A stretch of DNA of 64,000 bases, taken from JABWBP01 sp964522165 (lineage in GTDB: Bacteria > Calditrichota > Calditrichia > RBG-13-44-9 > J075). This document shows, piece after piece, positions 9,539 to 18,716 of the stretch (the stretch's first letter is position 1; each line of letters starts with the position of its first letter). The notes beneath the pieces were generated by a model. It was not told the origin of the DNA. It saw nothing but the letters and a program-made list of their open reading frames with translations, and searched no databases. Position numbers and translations under genes: made by a program. The stretch lies in NCBI GenBank assembly GCA_964522165.1, contig CAZFVV010000002.1, forward strand, positions 1 to 64,000, written 5' to 3'.

Positions 9539-12500
9539 TTACCGCGCCTTCACCCTCACCTTCGGCCAGGCTTTGCTGGCCTTGAAATCGTTGTTGTACA
9601 TCGCTTCCGCAATGGTGGGCGGCATGGTGAACTCGCCAACGGTGACGGCGTTCAGCTTTACCACGAAATCATACGTTCCGCCGTAGCGCGCATCGAAGAA
9701 CCACATGATCCGGTCGTCGCGGATATCGAGGTACTCTTCCCGGTTGAGCGACCAGCGCGACATCCAGCCCGGGCGGGCTTCCCCGGTGAGGCGAATGTTC
9801 TCGATCTCCCATCCCGCGGGCAGCACCTGCACCAGCGCCACTTCTTCGATCAGGTGATAAGCGCTGTTGGGATTGCCCACCGAAAAACGCCCCCAGAAGG
9901 TCTTTCCCTGGGTAATTTCCGCGGGATCGATGGGCATTCCGTCGTCATCCAGCCACTCTACCTTTAGGGTAAGGTTTTTCGATTCATCCTGAACGTCGCC
10001 GAGCAGGGGAACCCCGTTCCAGGAGAGGGTGGCAAAGGCGCGCTGCCCGGTGTAGCCTTTGTCCAACTCCACGGTCACCTGCTGCCCGAACCCGTTGAGC
10101 AGCTCTGTCTCAAAGCCGATCTCATCGGTGTCGAAGGGGGTCTTTTGCCCGCCCGGCAGGGTGATACCCCCCTTCAGGCGCGGCTTGCTCTCGCTTTTCC
10201 CCTCTAAGGCGCGCAGGTATTTTCCCACGGCCAACAGCATGTACCCGGTGGTCTGGGTGGAATGCCACTCTTGTTTCGATAAAACTGCGGATAATTCATC
10301 GGCGATCTGGTCCGCTTCCGCCCAGCGCCCGGTTTCGGTGAGCATCTCCAGGATCATCGCCCGGTCGCGCAGGCCGGAACCGTAGGTGCCGCCGAATTCG
10401 GAGTAGCTTTCCACGGTTTTCCCGGCGGATTTGGCGATTTGCTCCGCGGTGTTTTTCACCCCCGCCAGGTAGTAGGCGCTGGCGAGGAGCCATTTTTCAG
10501 GATCGTTCATGTTGTTGAGATGGTTCTCTTTCAGGTAATTCATCGCCCCTAAGGAGGGCTTGCCGGCCAGCGCCAGCAGGTAGAGCCGGTAGCCCTGGGT
10601 CAGCAAGTATTGCCGGAAAAGCCGGGCGCGTTGGGCTTCCAGGTCTGTGGAACTGCGTTTGAGCGGGCGGGGCTGCTCCCGGGCGCTCATGGCCTGGCGC
10701 TCCTGGAATTTCAGCCAGTTCTCATAGAGGTCCTCCGGCACATTGTAGCCCAATTTTTTGGCTTCGATGAGGAAATGTCCGGCGTAATTGGTGCCCCACT
10801 CCGTCACCTCGGTGTTCCCCGGCCAGTAAGTAAATCCCCCGGAGGCAAGCTGAAAGCGCCGCAGCCGGGTGATGCTGAGGTTGATGTTGGCGTCGATCTC
10901 CCGCTCCGCCTGCTCCCGGGTTTGCGCTCGCAAGGGCCGGCCGGAGATGGGTACGTCGCGCAGGAAATCTTTCAGGTAGAGCTGCGGAAAGACCGCGGAG
11001 GTGGTCTGCTCGATGCAGCCGTAGGGGAAGCGGATCAGCCAGAGCAGCCGGTGGGTGAAGTTCAGGTTGGGGCGGCGGCGGATGCTCAGGCGCGCCTGGT
11101 TGGAGCCGGGAATGCCCCGGTCCGGGATGGTAAAGGTAATCCGCCCGCCCGGTTCCACCACCTGGTCTTCGGCGCTGTAAATGCGCGGGGAGGAGGGGCG
11201 CACTTCGAGGTCGGTCTCTTCTTTGGAGGAGAATTTAGCCGATTGGGCGCGCACGGTGATCTTTGCCGGGCCGATGGCGGCGTCCGCTTTCACGGTGAAG
11301 AAGACGTCTTTATCCCCGGTGGAAGCGAAGGAAATCTGCTTCTTCGCGGAATCTTGCAGCGTCAGGGGACCTTCCAGGGCGAGGGAAACCTCCACCGCGC
11401 CGATATTCTCCTGCATGGCGAACACCGTTACCGGCACCGTGAATTGATCGGTGGGGCCGATCACCCGGGGCAGGCCGGAGAGCACCATCAACTCGGTTTT
11501 CACCGGGACGGTTTTTTCCGCCTGGCCGTAGCGGTTGCCCTTCGCGGTAATCACCATCACCCGCACCGAGCCGACGTATTCGGGCATCTCGAACTCCACG
11601 CTCGCCCGCCCCTGCCCGTCGGTCATCAACGGTCCTTTGAACATGGAAACCGGTTTGAAACGCTTCTTTTTCTCGTCAACCTGCGATTCCCGGTAGGTTT
11701 CCATCATGTCCCCCCCGATGGAGAACACCCGGAACACGTCGCCCTTGTTGGCCCCGATCACGAAATTGAATAAATCGAAGGTAGCCACTCCTAAGCGCAG
11801 CTTTTTGAAGAAGTGCTTCCAGGGATCGGGGGTGGCAAAAGCGGTCAAATCCAGCAATCCCTCGTCCACCACCGCGACGGTGAACTGGGTGGGGCGCTGG
11901 TCGGCGGTGCGCAGGCTGATCTTGAATTTTTCGTTGCTGCGCAGCTCCCCGGGCATGTCGATGAGGATCTCCTGGCGGGTGGAAGGGTCTTCCACGTTCA
12001 GGGGAACCACCCCGTACATGCGCAGGGGGCGGTCGTTGAGGGTTTGCGCGTGCGGCTGGATGATGGAAACGGTCGCGTACGCGGTGGGGAGCATTTCCGC
12101 GGTGACGGGAATGGAAATTTTCACCTCTCTTTCCCCGGCTGCCGGCGAATGCCACTGGCTGCTGAGCACCTGGCTGCCTTTTTCCACGGAGAGCAGGATA
12201 GACCCTTTCTCCGGCGCGGGGAAACTGATCACCGCCTGATCGCCGATGAAATATTTCTCCTTATCGGCCTTCAGCGCCAACACGTCGGCGTTTTCCCCCT
12301 CCGCGGGCACGCTTCCCCACATGTAGGCGTTCAGGAACATGCCCGCGGCGTGGCCGTTGCTGCCGTCCTGCACTTCCACGAAGTAAGTGCCCTGCTCTTC
12401 GGGCACGAATTCCAGGATATCCGGGACCCCTTTGGAGACCAGGGCGCCTTCCTGGATCAATTGGGTGGTCTGGTGGCTCTTGAAACGCAGGCGGTAATCG

Positions 12501-15208
12501 CGCCGCGCTTCGTATTCCCACCACCAGTAATACTGACCCTTATAGATGCGGTAAGTCAATGCTCTTCCGGCGGCCGGCTCTCCCGCGGGATTCACCGCAA
12601 TAAAGGACACTTTCGAGATCGCTCCCACGGTGATGTATCCGTAATCGGATTCCGCGACCTTCAAGCCCACGTAGGCGGGATAGGGATCGATGGGAACGGT
12701 GAGGGCGCTCAAGTTGGGACGCCCTCCTTTTTCGAATACCCGGGCGCGCAGGTCCGCGGAGAGGGCGGAAGGGGCGGTAGCAAAGGCCGGCAGGGGCCAG
12801 CTGATCCGCGCTTTTCCCTCTGCATCCAGCACTCCTTTGAAAATGGTCTGCTCGATGGGTTTGAATTCCACGGCCTGGTTGGAAAAGTTATATCCGGCAA
12901 ATTTGCGGAAGGATTTATTCACCGTTTTGAGCGTCACATCTACCTCGGCGTTCAGCCCCGCGGCGGGGTTACCGAACAGGTAAGTGCTGCTCAGCAGCAG
13001 GTTCAGGGATTTATCTTCGTGGGTGAGAGCGGGTTTTTCCGGCTCTAACCTCACTTTCAGGCGGAAGGGCGCTACGGTTTCGATTTTGAGGGTGTGATAA
13101 AACGTCTGGCTGCCCACCAGCGCCTCCACCCGCCAGTTGCCGGTGGGGTCGCCTAAAGCGGTCTGGAAATTGAAATTGTAGAAACCTTCCTTGCCGTCTT
13201 TGTTGATGCGCTCGTAGGCTTTCTGATTGCGGGGGTTGAAAATCCGCAAGGTAATGGGGTGATTGTCCGGGAAGGTATTTTGCTCGTTGCGGGCAATCAC
13301 AGAAATGTTCACCTCGTCGCCGGGGCGGTACACTCCCCGCTCGGTGTAAATGAAAGCGCGGGCGCCCCCGGGAAGGTCTTCCTCACCGCCGGTATCGAAG
13401 GTGGAGAGGTTCCAGCCCATTTCGTTGCTCTTGATCACGCTGCGCTGGCCGTCTTTTTCCGCTTCCACCAGGAACACCTGCGCTTCGACGTCGCGGAAAT
13501 CCGCGTAGCCGTCGGCATCTGTGGTGGCGTTGGCGATTTCCTGGTTTTGATAGGTTTTCAGGGTGATTTTCACCCCGCTGAGCGGGCGGGCGTCGGCCAG
13601 GTGGGTGGCGTACACGATATGGCGCTGGTGAGCGCGTTTGTAGGTCAAACCGATGTCGCTGACGATTACCGCTTTGTAAATCCGCCCGCGCGCATACATG
13701 TAGCCGTAAGAATAGGGGTTGGAATAATAATCATTGCCGTAATAATAGCGCTCTTCGCCCTCATCCGTTGCGGAGATGTCGCCGTAGAGCATGTCCTTGC
13801 GCCGGAAGGTAATTTCGATGACGTACAATCCCCGGTCGCCGGCGCCGATCAATTTGGAGAGGTCCAGCTCGTGCTGCTTCCAAATATTACGCTCCTCGCC
13901 CAATTCCAGGGTATCGTCATATACCGCCACCCCCACCCGCTCTAAGTTGTAATCGCCGAATTCGTCGTTACGGGTTTTGGAACTGCTCAACTGTTCGGTT
14001 TGCATGAAGTAGGCCAGGTTGTTCTCGAACACCTTTTTGACCACCACCCGTACTTTGCGCACGTTGACGGTAAGGAAGCGCGGGGCGCGCTGGTTGGCAG
14101 AGGGTAGAAACACCCCGTCGCTGGCGAATTTCATCTGCGGCTTCAGTTCGGAGAATGTTACCAACTCTTCCAACGACTCGGTGAGGGTGGTTCCCCAGCG
14201 GCTGCGAATGCCGCGGCTGATTTTCAGGGTGTATTGCTGCCCGTATTGAAAATTCCCGCTCAAAAACGCTCTTTTGCCTAACGCTTTCAGCTTCACCTCC
14301 GGGTGATCGGCCACGGAGACCAGGCCGGTGAGGTCCTGCCGGGTATCCAGCTCATCGGAAAATTCGATGGAGATTCCCGGGGCGTCCCCCTCTTCCCGGG
14401 TGGAGACGTTGGTAATCATCAAGTCGCTGAGAGCCGGGAAGGAGAAGCTCTCCTCGTAATCGCGGGAAATTTCCAGGGGGCTTTTATCGATTTTCAAGAT
14501 GAAATTCGTTTCTTCCTTGCTGCGCAGAACTGCTTCACTGGCGAACTGGAAGGTTTTGCCGCTTGCGTCCGCGCTCCAGGTGAGCCGGAGCTTGCCGCCG
14601 TTTTTCCGCAACGCGACCGCTTTTTCCACTGCGGAGAGGTCCGCCGTCTCGGTAAGAGAAACCGTACCGGTCACGGAAAAATTGCGCGGGTCGTCCTCCT
14701 TCACCAGTTTGAAATCTTTTTTGACGGAGGCGATTTCCCGCCCGGCTACTTCGAAGCGGAATTCCAGGGGTTCTAATTTATCCTTGTGAAGCGGGAAGAG
14801 CGACCCTAAATCCAGCGCTCCCTCATATTTTTCCCGCAGCGGCAGGGCGGTATTGGGCTGGAAGATCAGGGTTTGGCGGTCCTGCCAGCGGGTGGCGCCG
14901 GTAATGCCCGGCTGGAAGGAAAACACCTCTTTGGTGACGTTTTGCCCCACCAGGTTCTCCTGGATCACCGGGGAAGTAAAACGCACCGTGATGGCGCCGG
15001 AGGGCGATACCACCCCGGAGGTCACCTGGCTGACCAGCCTGGCGGTTTCCAGGGGATAGGCCAGCTCCTTATCTTTGGCGGTTTTTTTACAGCCGCCCAG
15101 GATGAAGAGGGCCGCAAAGGCCAACAGCGCCATCCATAAAATGTTGCGAAATCTCCCGGTAGTATTTCCCCGGGCGGAGATGAGGGGAACGGAAACGAAC
15201 TGGGACAC
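9539..15208 (-). CDS. Bacterial alpha-2-macroglobulin, thioester-containing lipoprotein
   Basis: 1889 residues. The start is GTG at 15208, supported by GGGAGG six bases upstream. A lipobox (ILGGC) near residue 40 marks a lipoprotein. Several macroglobulin (MG) beta domains follow. A central segment TERGVYRPGDEVNISV is the MG2-type signature, and CIEQ (C1398) in PYGCIEQTT is the thioester motif that covalently traps attacking proteases. The helical thioester domain follows, with a receptor-binding-like beta domain at the end. Bacterial homologues guard the periplasm against host or competitor proteases and usually sit beside pbpC (PBP1C). No pbpC is adjacent here; the neighbour is a peptidase lipoprotein. 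The length is within the range of the long (YfaS-like) subgroup. Confidence 0.92.
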   Translation of the reverse strand: MSQFVSVPLISARGNTTGRFRNILWMALLAFAALFILGGCKKTAKDKELAYPLETARLVSQVTSGVVSPSGAITVRFTSPVIQENLVGQNVTKEVFSFQPGITGATRWQDRQTLIFQPNTALPLREKYEGALDLGSLFPLHKDKLEPLEFRFEVAGREIASVKKDFKLVKEDDPRNFSVTGTVSLTETADLSAVEKAVALRKNGGKLRLTWSADASGKTFQFASEAVLRSKEETNFILKIDKSPLEISRDYEESFSFPALSDLMITNVSTREEGDAPGISIEFSDELDTRQDLTGLVSVADHPEVKLKALGKRAFLSGNFQYGQQYTLKISRGIRSRWGTTLTESLEELVTFSELKPQMKFASDGVFLPSANQRAPRFLTVNVRKVRVVVKKVFENNLAYFMQTEQLSSSKTRNDEFGDYNLERVGVAVYDDTLELGEERNIWKQHELDLSKLIGAGDRGLYVIEITFRRKDMLYGDISATDEGEERYYYGNDYYSNPYSYGYMYARGRIYKAVIVSDIGLTYKRAHQRHIVYATHLADARPLSGVKITLKTYQNQEIANATTDADGYADFRDVEAQVFLVEAEKDGQRSVIKSNEMGWNLSTFDTGGEEDLPGGARAFIYTERGVYRPGDEVNISVIARNEQNTFPDNHPITLRIFNPRNQKAYERINKDGKEGFYNFNFQTALGDPTGNWRVEALVGSQTFYHTLKIETVAPFRLKVRLEPEKPALTHEDKSLNLLLSSTYLFGNPAAGLNAEVDVTLKTVNKSFRKFAGYNFSNQAVEFKPIEQTIFKGVLDAEGKARISWPLPAFATAPSALSADLRARVFEKGGRPNLSALTVPIDPYPAYVGLKVAESDYGYITVGAISKVSFIAVNPAGEPAAGRALTYRIYKGQYYWWWEYEARRDYRLRFKSHQTTQLIQEGALVSKGVPDILEFVPEEQGTYFVEVQDGSNGHAAGMFLNAYMWGSVPAEGENADVLALKADKEKYFIGDQAVISFPAPEKGSILLSVEKGSQVLSSQWHSPAAGEREVKISIPVTAEMLPTAYATVSIIQPHAQTLNDRPLRMYGVVPLNVEDPSTRQEILIDMPGELRSNEKFKISLRTADQRPTQFTVAVVDEGLLDLTAFATPDPWKHFFKKLRLGVATFDLFNFVIGANKGDVFRVFSIGGDMMETYRESQVDEKKKRFKPVSMFKGPLMTDGQGRASVEFEMPEYVGSVRVMVITAKGNRYGQAEKTVPVKTELMVLSGLPRVIGPTDQFTVPVTVFAMQENIGAVEVSLALEGPLTLQDSAKKQISFASTGDKDVFFTVKADAAIGPAKITVRAQSAKFSSKEETDLEVRPSSPRIYSAEDQVVEPGGRITFTIPDRGIPGSNQARLSIRRRPNLNFTHRLLWLIRFPYGCIEQTTSAVFPQLYLKDFLRDVPISGRPLRAQTREQAEREIDANINLSITRLRRFQLASGGFTYWPGNTEVTEWGTNYAGHFLIEAKKLGYNVPEDLYENWLKFQERQAMSAREQPRPLKRSSTDLEAQRARLFRQYLLTQGYRLYLLALAGKPSLGAMNYLKENHLNNMNDPEKWLLASAYYLAGVKNTAEQIAKSAGKTVESYSEFGGTYGSGLRDRAMILEMLTETGRWAEADQIADELSAVLSKQEWHSTQTTGYMLLAVGKYLRALEGKSESKPRLKGGITLPGGQKTPFDTDEIGFETELLNGFGQQVTVELDKGYTGQRAFATLSWNGVPLLGDVQDESKNLTLKVEWLDDDGMPIDPAEITQGKTFWGRFSVGNPNSAYHLIEEVALVQVLPAGWEIENIRLTGEARPGWMSRWSLNREEYLDIRDDRIMWFFDARYGGTYDFVVKLNAVTVGEFTMPPTIAEAMYNNDFKASKAWPKVRVKAR

Positions 15209-15375
15209 GGAACACCTCCCGTTTTGCGGTGGCGAAGGTCTTGTCGCTGTTAAACTGAGTTTTTATTCAGGCGGGAAAAAATTACGGAAAAATCGTGAGA
15301 AAGCAAAGGGTTTGGTTTTTTGGGGAGAAAGTGATGCAAATGTGTTCAACCTGTAAAATTTCCGGTGATACAAGT

Positions 15376-15440
15376 TTAACCACAGAGGCTCAGAGCCACA
15401 GAGATACTTGGTTTTTTGATCTCTGCATCTCTGTGGTTAA
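15376..15440. repeat. Inverted repeat with 12-bp arms
   Basis: TTAACCACAGAG at 15376-15387 is the exact reverse complement of CTCTGTGGTTAA at 15429-15440, and the interior is also rich in CAGAG/CTCTG. This is a widespread environmental-bacterial repeat type. It sits between the macroglobulin gene start and the end of the DUF983 gene. Confidence 0.65.
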
Positions 15441-15482
15441 TCAAAACGGTCACAGAATATTTTACAGTAAGAATGCGTTTAA

Positions 15483-15830
15483 TCAACCGACATCTTTGCG
15501 TTGCTGCTTATCCAGCCGGTAATCGGTATGCAGCCAGATCGCCCGGGAGTAGCGAAAGGTAACCGGGATCAGAACCATCAGCAGAATGAAAGTGATTGCA
15601 AACGCCAGCCAGATATTTTGCCCGGTGAAGACCAGGATTGCCCACACCGGCCCGACTAACAGCATGGGCAGAAAGCTGCTCACGAACATCGCCCCGGTCC
15701 AATAGCCGGCCTCGCGGTCGAAGGTGAACCCGCACTCGCTGCACTGGCGGTTCATGTGCATGAGGCCGCGGAAGATTTTCCCCCGGCGGCATCTCGGACA
15801 ACGTTGTTTGAGGATTGCAGGCGCATTCAT
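15483..15830 (-). CDS. DUF983 family small membrane protein
   Basis: 115 residues. An N-terminal zinc-ribbon-like segment has CPRCRRGKIFRG then CSECGFTF, followed by two hydrophobic helices (about residues 46-68 and 73-93). This is the layout of the DUF983 family, whose function is not established. The C-terminus is short and charged. It lies 28 bp downstream of the Uma2-like gene in the same direction, so both may share a transcript. The start at 15830 gives the conserved MNAPAILKQRCPRC beginning, although the upstream SD is weak. Confidence 0.82.
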   Translation of the reverse strand: MNAPAILKQRCPRCRRGKIFRGLMHMNRQCSECGFTFDREAGYWTGAMFVSSFLPMLLVGPVWAILVFTGQNIWLAFAITFILLMVLIPVTFRYSRAIWLHTDYRLDKQQRKDVG

Positions 15831-15858
15831 TATAAATCCGGCATTCCGGGTGCGGTTA

Positions 15859-16404
15859 TCAAAACACTTTTGCCAGGTCTAAATCCAGATCTGGGAACAA
15901 CGGGGTGCTGAGGGGCTGAATTTTAGGAACCACTTGCAGCAATTGGTTCGCCGCCAGGTCATATACCTCCACCAGGCGCCGGTCGGGGTCCACGATCCAG
16001 TATTCTTTGACGCCGTAATAGGCGTAGCGTTTGTATTTCACTTCCCGGTCGCGTTTTTCCGATCCGGGGGAGAGCACTTCGATTACCAGGTCCGGAGCAC
16101 CCTGGATATTTTCTTCCCCAACAATGGCAAGATTCTCGTTGCTGACGAACACCAGGTCCGGCACGCAAACGTCGGATTCGTGCAATACCACGTCCACGGG
16201 GGAAATGAATATCCGCCCCAATTGTTTTTTCTGGATATATTGGAACAGGTGCAAGTACAACCTGCCTACAATCTCCTGGTGGGGAATTCTCGGCGACGGC
16301 GACATAAAGTGTTCTCCCTCGATAATTTCATGCCGGAAGTTGTCCGGCTCCCAGTTTTTTAAATCTTCGTAGGTGAACATCACCCAGCTTTTGGTGAGAA
16401 CCAT
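15859..16404 (-). CDS. Uma2 family (DUF820) putative endonuclease
   Basis: 181 residues; ATG preceded by GAGGA. The family belongs to the PD-(D/E)XK nuclease-like fold. Visible landmarks are PDLVFVSNEN, then APDLVIEVLSPGSEKRDREVKYKRYAYYGVKEYW, with the acidic D/E pair in PDLVIEVLSP and following lysines as presumed active-site residues. The C-terminal VDPDRRLVEVY strand is typical. Such genes occur in many copies in cyanobacteria and environmental genomes, and their biological role is unknown. A second Uma2 gene (44759-45382) and a fragment of a third (45620-45685) lie in this window. It is divergent from the Rrf2 regulator gene. Confidence 0.85.
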   Translation of the reverse strand: MVLTKSWVMFTYEDLKNWEPDNFRHEIIEGEHFMSPSPRIPHQEIVGRLYLHLFQYIQKKQLGRIFISPVDVVLHESDVCVPDLVFVSNENLAIVGEENIQGAPDLVIEVLSPGSEKRDREVKYKRYAYYGVKEYWIVDPDRRLVEVYDLAANQLLQVVPKIQPLSTPLFPDLDLDLAKVF

Positions 16405-16512
16405 GGGAATCCTCGTTTTTTGCCGGAAATATCTCCAAATTACCTCCCAAATGCAAGCAGGAAGTCGGTAAAATCTTTCCCTTCTTGAAAAAGAAATGTT
16501 TAACGCCTATAT

Positions 16513-16529
16513 TATACCGGTTCGGTATA
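16513..16529. promoter_or_regulatory. Candidate Rrf2 operator, perfect 7-3-7 dyad
   Basis: TATACCG-GTT-CGGTATA is a perfect 17-bp dyad, 26 bp before the Rrf2 gene start and between two divergent genes. Operators of Rrf2-family proteins (IscR, CymR and others) often carry ATACC/GGTAT half sites, so autoregulation is a reasonable inference. No second copy was seen in front of cydA. Confidence 0.5.
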
Positions 16530-16554
16530 GTTAGATGAGCAAAGTGAGGCTGCC

Positions 16555-16989
16555 ATGATTTTTCTGAAGCGGGAATATGACTATGCGTTGCGGATCTGCG
16601 CTTACCTGGCCGGGAATTACCAGCGCGGTCCGATATCCCTGGCGGAAATATCATTGAAATTATTCATCACCCGCCCGTTTGCTACCAAAATCGTCTTTCA
16701 ATTGAAGAACCGGGGGATCGTGCACACCACCCAGGGAAAGAATGGCGGGGTGCGACTCGCTCGACTCCCGGAAACGATCACCTTGCTGAGTATTTTGCAG
16801 GGAGTGGGCTACCGTACCAGCATCAGCGAGTGCATCAAGAAACCGGATTTTTGCCCTCTTCCTCCTCCCTGCAAACTCCATGGGTTTTTCATCGAACAGG
16901 AAAACCTCTCCGTGCAGGCGTTGAAATCCCGCACCATTGCCGAATTCGCTTTTACGGATGCGGATTTCGACCCCGCAAAAGTCAAGTAA
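16555..16989 (+). CDS. Rrf2 family transcriptional regulator with Fe-S cysteine triad
   Basis: 144 residues, the usual Rrf2 length. The N-terminal winged helix-turn-helix (MIFLKREYDYALRICAYLA, then RPFATKIVFQLKNRGIV and the glycine-rich wing GKNGGVRLAR) is clear. Cysteines C93, C100 and C106 are spaced C-x6-C-x5-C, close to the ligand spacing of Fe-S-binding members such as NsrR and IscR. It is therefore likely a sensor of nitric oxide, oxygen or iron-sulfur status. It sits directly upstream of cydA in the same direction, with 178 bp of repeat-rich DNA between, so it probably controls cytochrome bd expression (inference). A perfect dyad lies just before its start. GTGAGG precedes the ATG. Confidence 0.88.
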   Translation: MIFLKREYDYALRICAYLAGNYQRGPISLAEISLKLFITRPFATKIVFQLKNRGIVHTTQGKNGGVRLARLPETITLLSILQGVGYRTSISECIKKPDFCPLPPPCKLHGFFIEQENLSVQALKSRTIAEFAFTDADFDPAKVK

Positions 16990-16996
16990 GGTCAAT

Positions 16997-17150
16997 TGCG
17001 CTGCGCGCGTCATTGGGCTGCGCCGTCATTAAACAGCGCTGTCATTGATTGCCATTCGACTATGCGTCATTGATTGTGCGGAGAACCCGGAATGAATGAC
17101 AGCGAAGCTAATGACACGCGTAGCGTAACTGACGCGAAGCAAATGACGAA
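16997..17150. repeat. Array of AATGAC-containing short repeats, in both orientations
   Basis: The gap between the regulator and cydA is filled with a unit resembling AATGACGCGNAGC, at about 14-20 base spacing. From 17000 to 17073 the units are on the minus strand (read as GTCATT on the plus strand); from about 17092 to 17146 they are on the plus strand. The same unit recurs at 29028-29100. The head-to-head arrangement could fold into a large hairpin in the leader of cydA. Confidence 0.65.
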
Positions 17151-17167
17151 AAGCAAAGGAGGCTCTT

Positions 17168-18541
17168 ATGGATGCGCTGATATTAGCGCGCTGGCAATTC
17201 GCAATTACCACGGTGTACCACTTCTTCTTCGTGCCCCTCACCTTGGGGCTTTCTATCCTGGTGGCGATAATGGAGACGATCTATGTGCGCACCGGGAATG
17301 AGCAATACAAACTCATGGCCAAGTTCTGGGGCAAGCTGTTCCTGATCAACTTTGCCATGGGAGTGGTGACCGGCATCGTGCAGGAATTCCAATTCGGGAT
17401 GAACTGGTCGGAGTATTCCCGTTTCGTGGGGGATATTTTCGGCGCGCCCCTGGCCATCGAGGCGCTGCTGGCCTTTTTTCTGGAATCTACCTTCCTGGGT
17501 ATCTGGATTTTCGGCTGGGAACGGCTCTCCAAACGCTTGCACGCCGCCACCATCTGGGTTGTGGCGGTCGGCTCCAATCTTTCCGCCCTGTGGATTCTCA
17601 TCGCCAATTCCTTCATGCAGCAGCCGGTGGGCTACACCCTCAATAACGGGCGGGCGGAAATGACCGACTTCTTCGCCCTGCTGACCAACGGGCACGTGTG
17701 GGTGCAGTTTCCCCACGTGTTCTTCGCCGGCGTCACCACCGCGGGATTCTTTGTACTGGGCATCAGCGCCTACCATCTTTGGAAGAAAGGTAAAGACCTG
17801 GAAATCTTCCAAAAATCCTTTAGAATGGGCACGGTGTACGCTGTCATTGGTACCGTAATGGTCATGCTGGTGGGGCATACCCAGGCGCAATACATGATCA
17901 AAATTCAACCCATGAAAATGGCCGCGGCGGAAGCGTTATGGGACACCGAAGACCCCGCCGCCATGTCGCTGTTCACCGTGGGCGATGAAAAGAACCGCCG
18001 CGACGTCTTTGCCATCCGGATACCCTCGCTGTTGAGCGTTCTCGCTTACAACCGCCTGGAAGGAGAGGTGAAGGGGATCAACGATTTGCAGCGGGAATAT
18101 GAGGAGACGCACGGCCCCGGCGATTACGTTCCGCCGGTGGCGATCTCTTATTGGACCTTCCGCATCATGGTGGGAGCGGGGGTGGTGATGCTCTTGATCG
18201 CCCTTTATGCGCTTTACCGGGTGTTGAAAAACAACTTAGAGTTCAAACCCCTGCTGCTGAAAGGGATGATCTGGAGTATTTCGCTTCCCTATATCGCAAA
18301 TTCCACCGGCTGGATTTTCACCGAAGTGGCGCGCCAGCCCTGGGTGGTGTTCGGGGTGATGCGCACGGAGGATGCGGTTTCCCCGGCGGTAAGCATTGGG
18401 GAAGTCTGGTTCTCCCTGGTCGCCTTCACCCTGCTCTACGGCGCGTTGATGGGCGTAACGATCTACCTGCTCAAGAAATTTGCCGTCGGCGGGGCCAGCG
18501 GGGTGCTGGCGTTTGAAGAGACCGAGGGCGGTGGGCAGTAG
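17168..18541 (+). CDS. cydA: Cytochrome bd ubiquinol/menaquinol oxidase subunit I
   Basis: 457 residues; ATG after AAAGGAGG. CydA is the quinol-oxidising, haem-bearing subunit of a high-affinity terminal oxidase in the cytoplasmic membrane. The expected haem ligands are present: H18 in VYHFFF, H183 in FPHVFFAG and M334 in FRIMVGAG. The segment KIQPMKMAAAEALWDT and the near-invariant RQPW are conserved. The loop after the sixth helix is short, as in the short-Q-loop subfamily (the E. coli protein is longer at about 520). It forms an operon-like set with cydB, cydD and cydC under a probable redox-sensing Rrf2 regulator. A dispersed repeat begins immediately after its stop codon. Confidence 0.97.
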   Translation: MDALILARWQFAITTVYHFFFVPLTLGLSILVAIMETIYVRTGNEQYKLMAKFWGKLFLINFAMGVVTGIVQEFQFGMNWSEYSRFVGDIFGAPLAIEALLAFFLESTFLGIWIFGWERLSKRLHAATIWVVAVGSNLSALWILIANSFMQQPVGYTLNNGRAEMTDFFALLTNGHVWVQFPHVFFAGVTTAGFFVLGISAYHLWKKGKDLEIFQKSFRMGTVYAVIGTVMVMLVGHTQAQYMIKIQPMKMAAAEALWDTEDPAAMSLFTVGDEKNRRDVFAIRIPSLLSVLAYNRLEGEVKGINDLQREYEETHGPGDYVPPVAISYWTFRIMVGAGVVMLLIALYALYRVLKNNLEFKPLLLKGMIWSISLPYIANSTGWIFTEVARQPWVVFGVMRTEDAVSPAVSIGEVWFSLVAFTLLYGALMGVTIYLLKKFAVGGASGVLAFEETEGGGQ

Positions 18542-18543
18542 TC

Positions 18544-18620
18544 AGGGGCAGGAGCAGGATAAAATTGCCAATTAGCAATTGCCAATTATAGGGGCAGGAG
18601 TAGGAGCAGGGGCAGGGCGT
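18544..18620 (+). repeat. Dispersed repeat family A, copy 1
   Basis: It starts three bases after the cydA stop and holds GGCAGGAGCAGGATAAAA, then AATTGCCAATTAGCAATTGC and more GGGGCAGGAG units. Near-identical copies occur at 21762, 26968 (reverse) and 32026, and a short relative at 26311. Reading through it creates a false N-terminal extension on cydB. Confidence 0.85.
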
Positions 18621-18716
18621 AATAAGCGAAGTTGCCTACTTGTCTATGGCGAAGCCACCGCTACTCGGCTGCTTACTTTAAACCGCATACTTAAAACAAT
18701 CGTGCAGGAGTCAACC

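Noticed and set aside
16997..17150. CRISPR or iteron replication origin
   Set aside because: Units change strand midway, spacing is irregular, and no replication or cas gene is adjacent.
18579..18716. In-frame extension of cydB upstream of 18717
   Set aside because: It translates repeat family A DNA, and the ATG at 18717 has an SD and gives the family-typical N-terminus.
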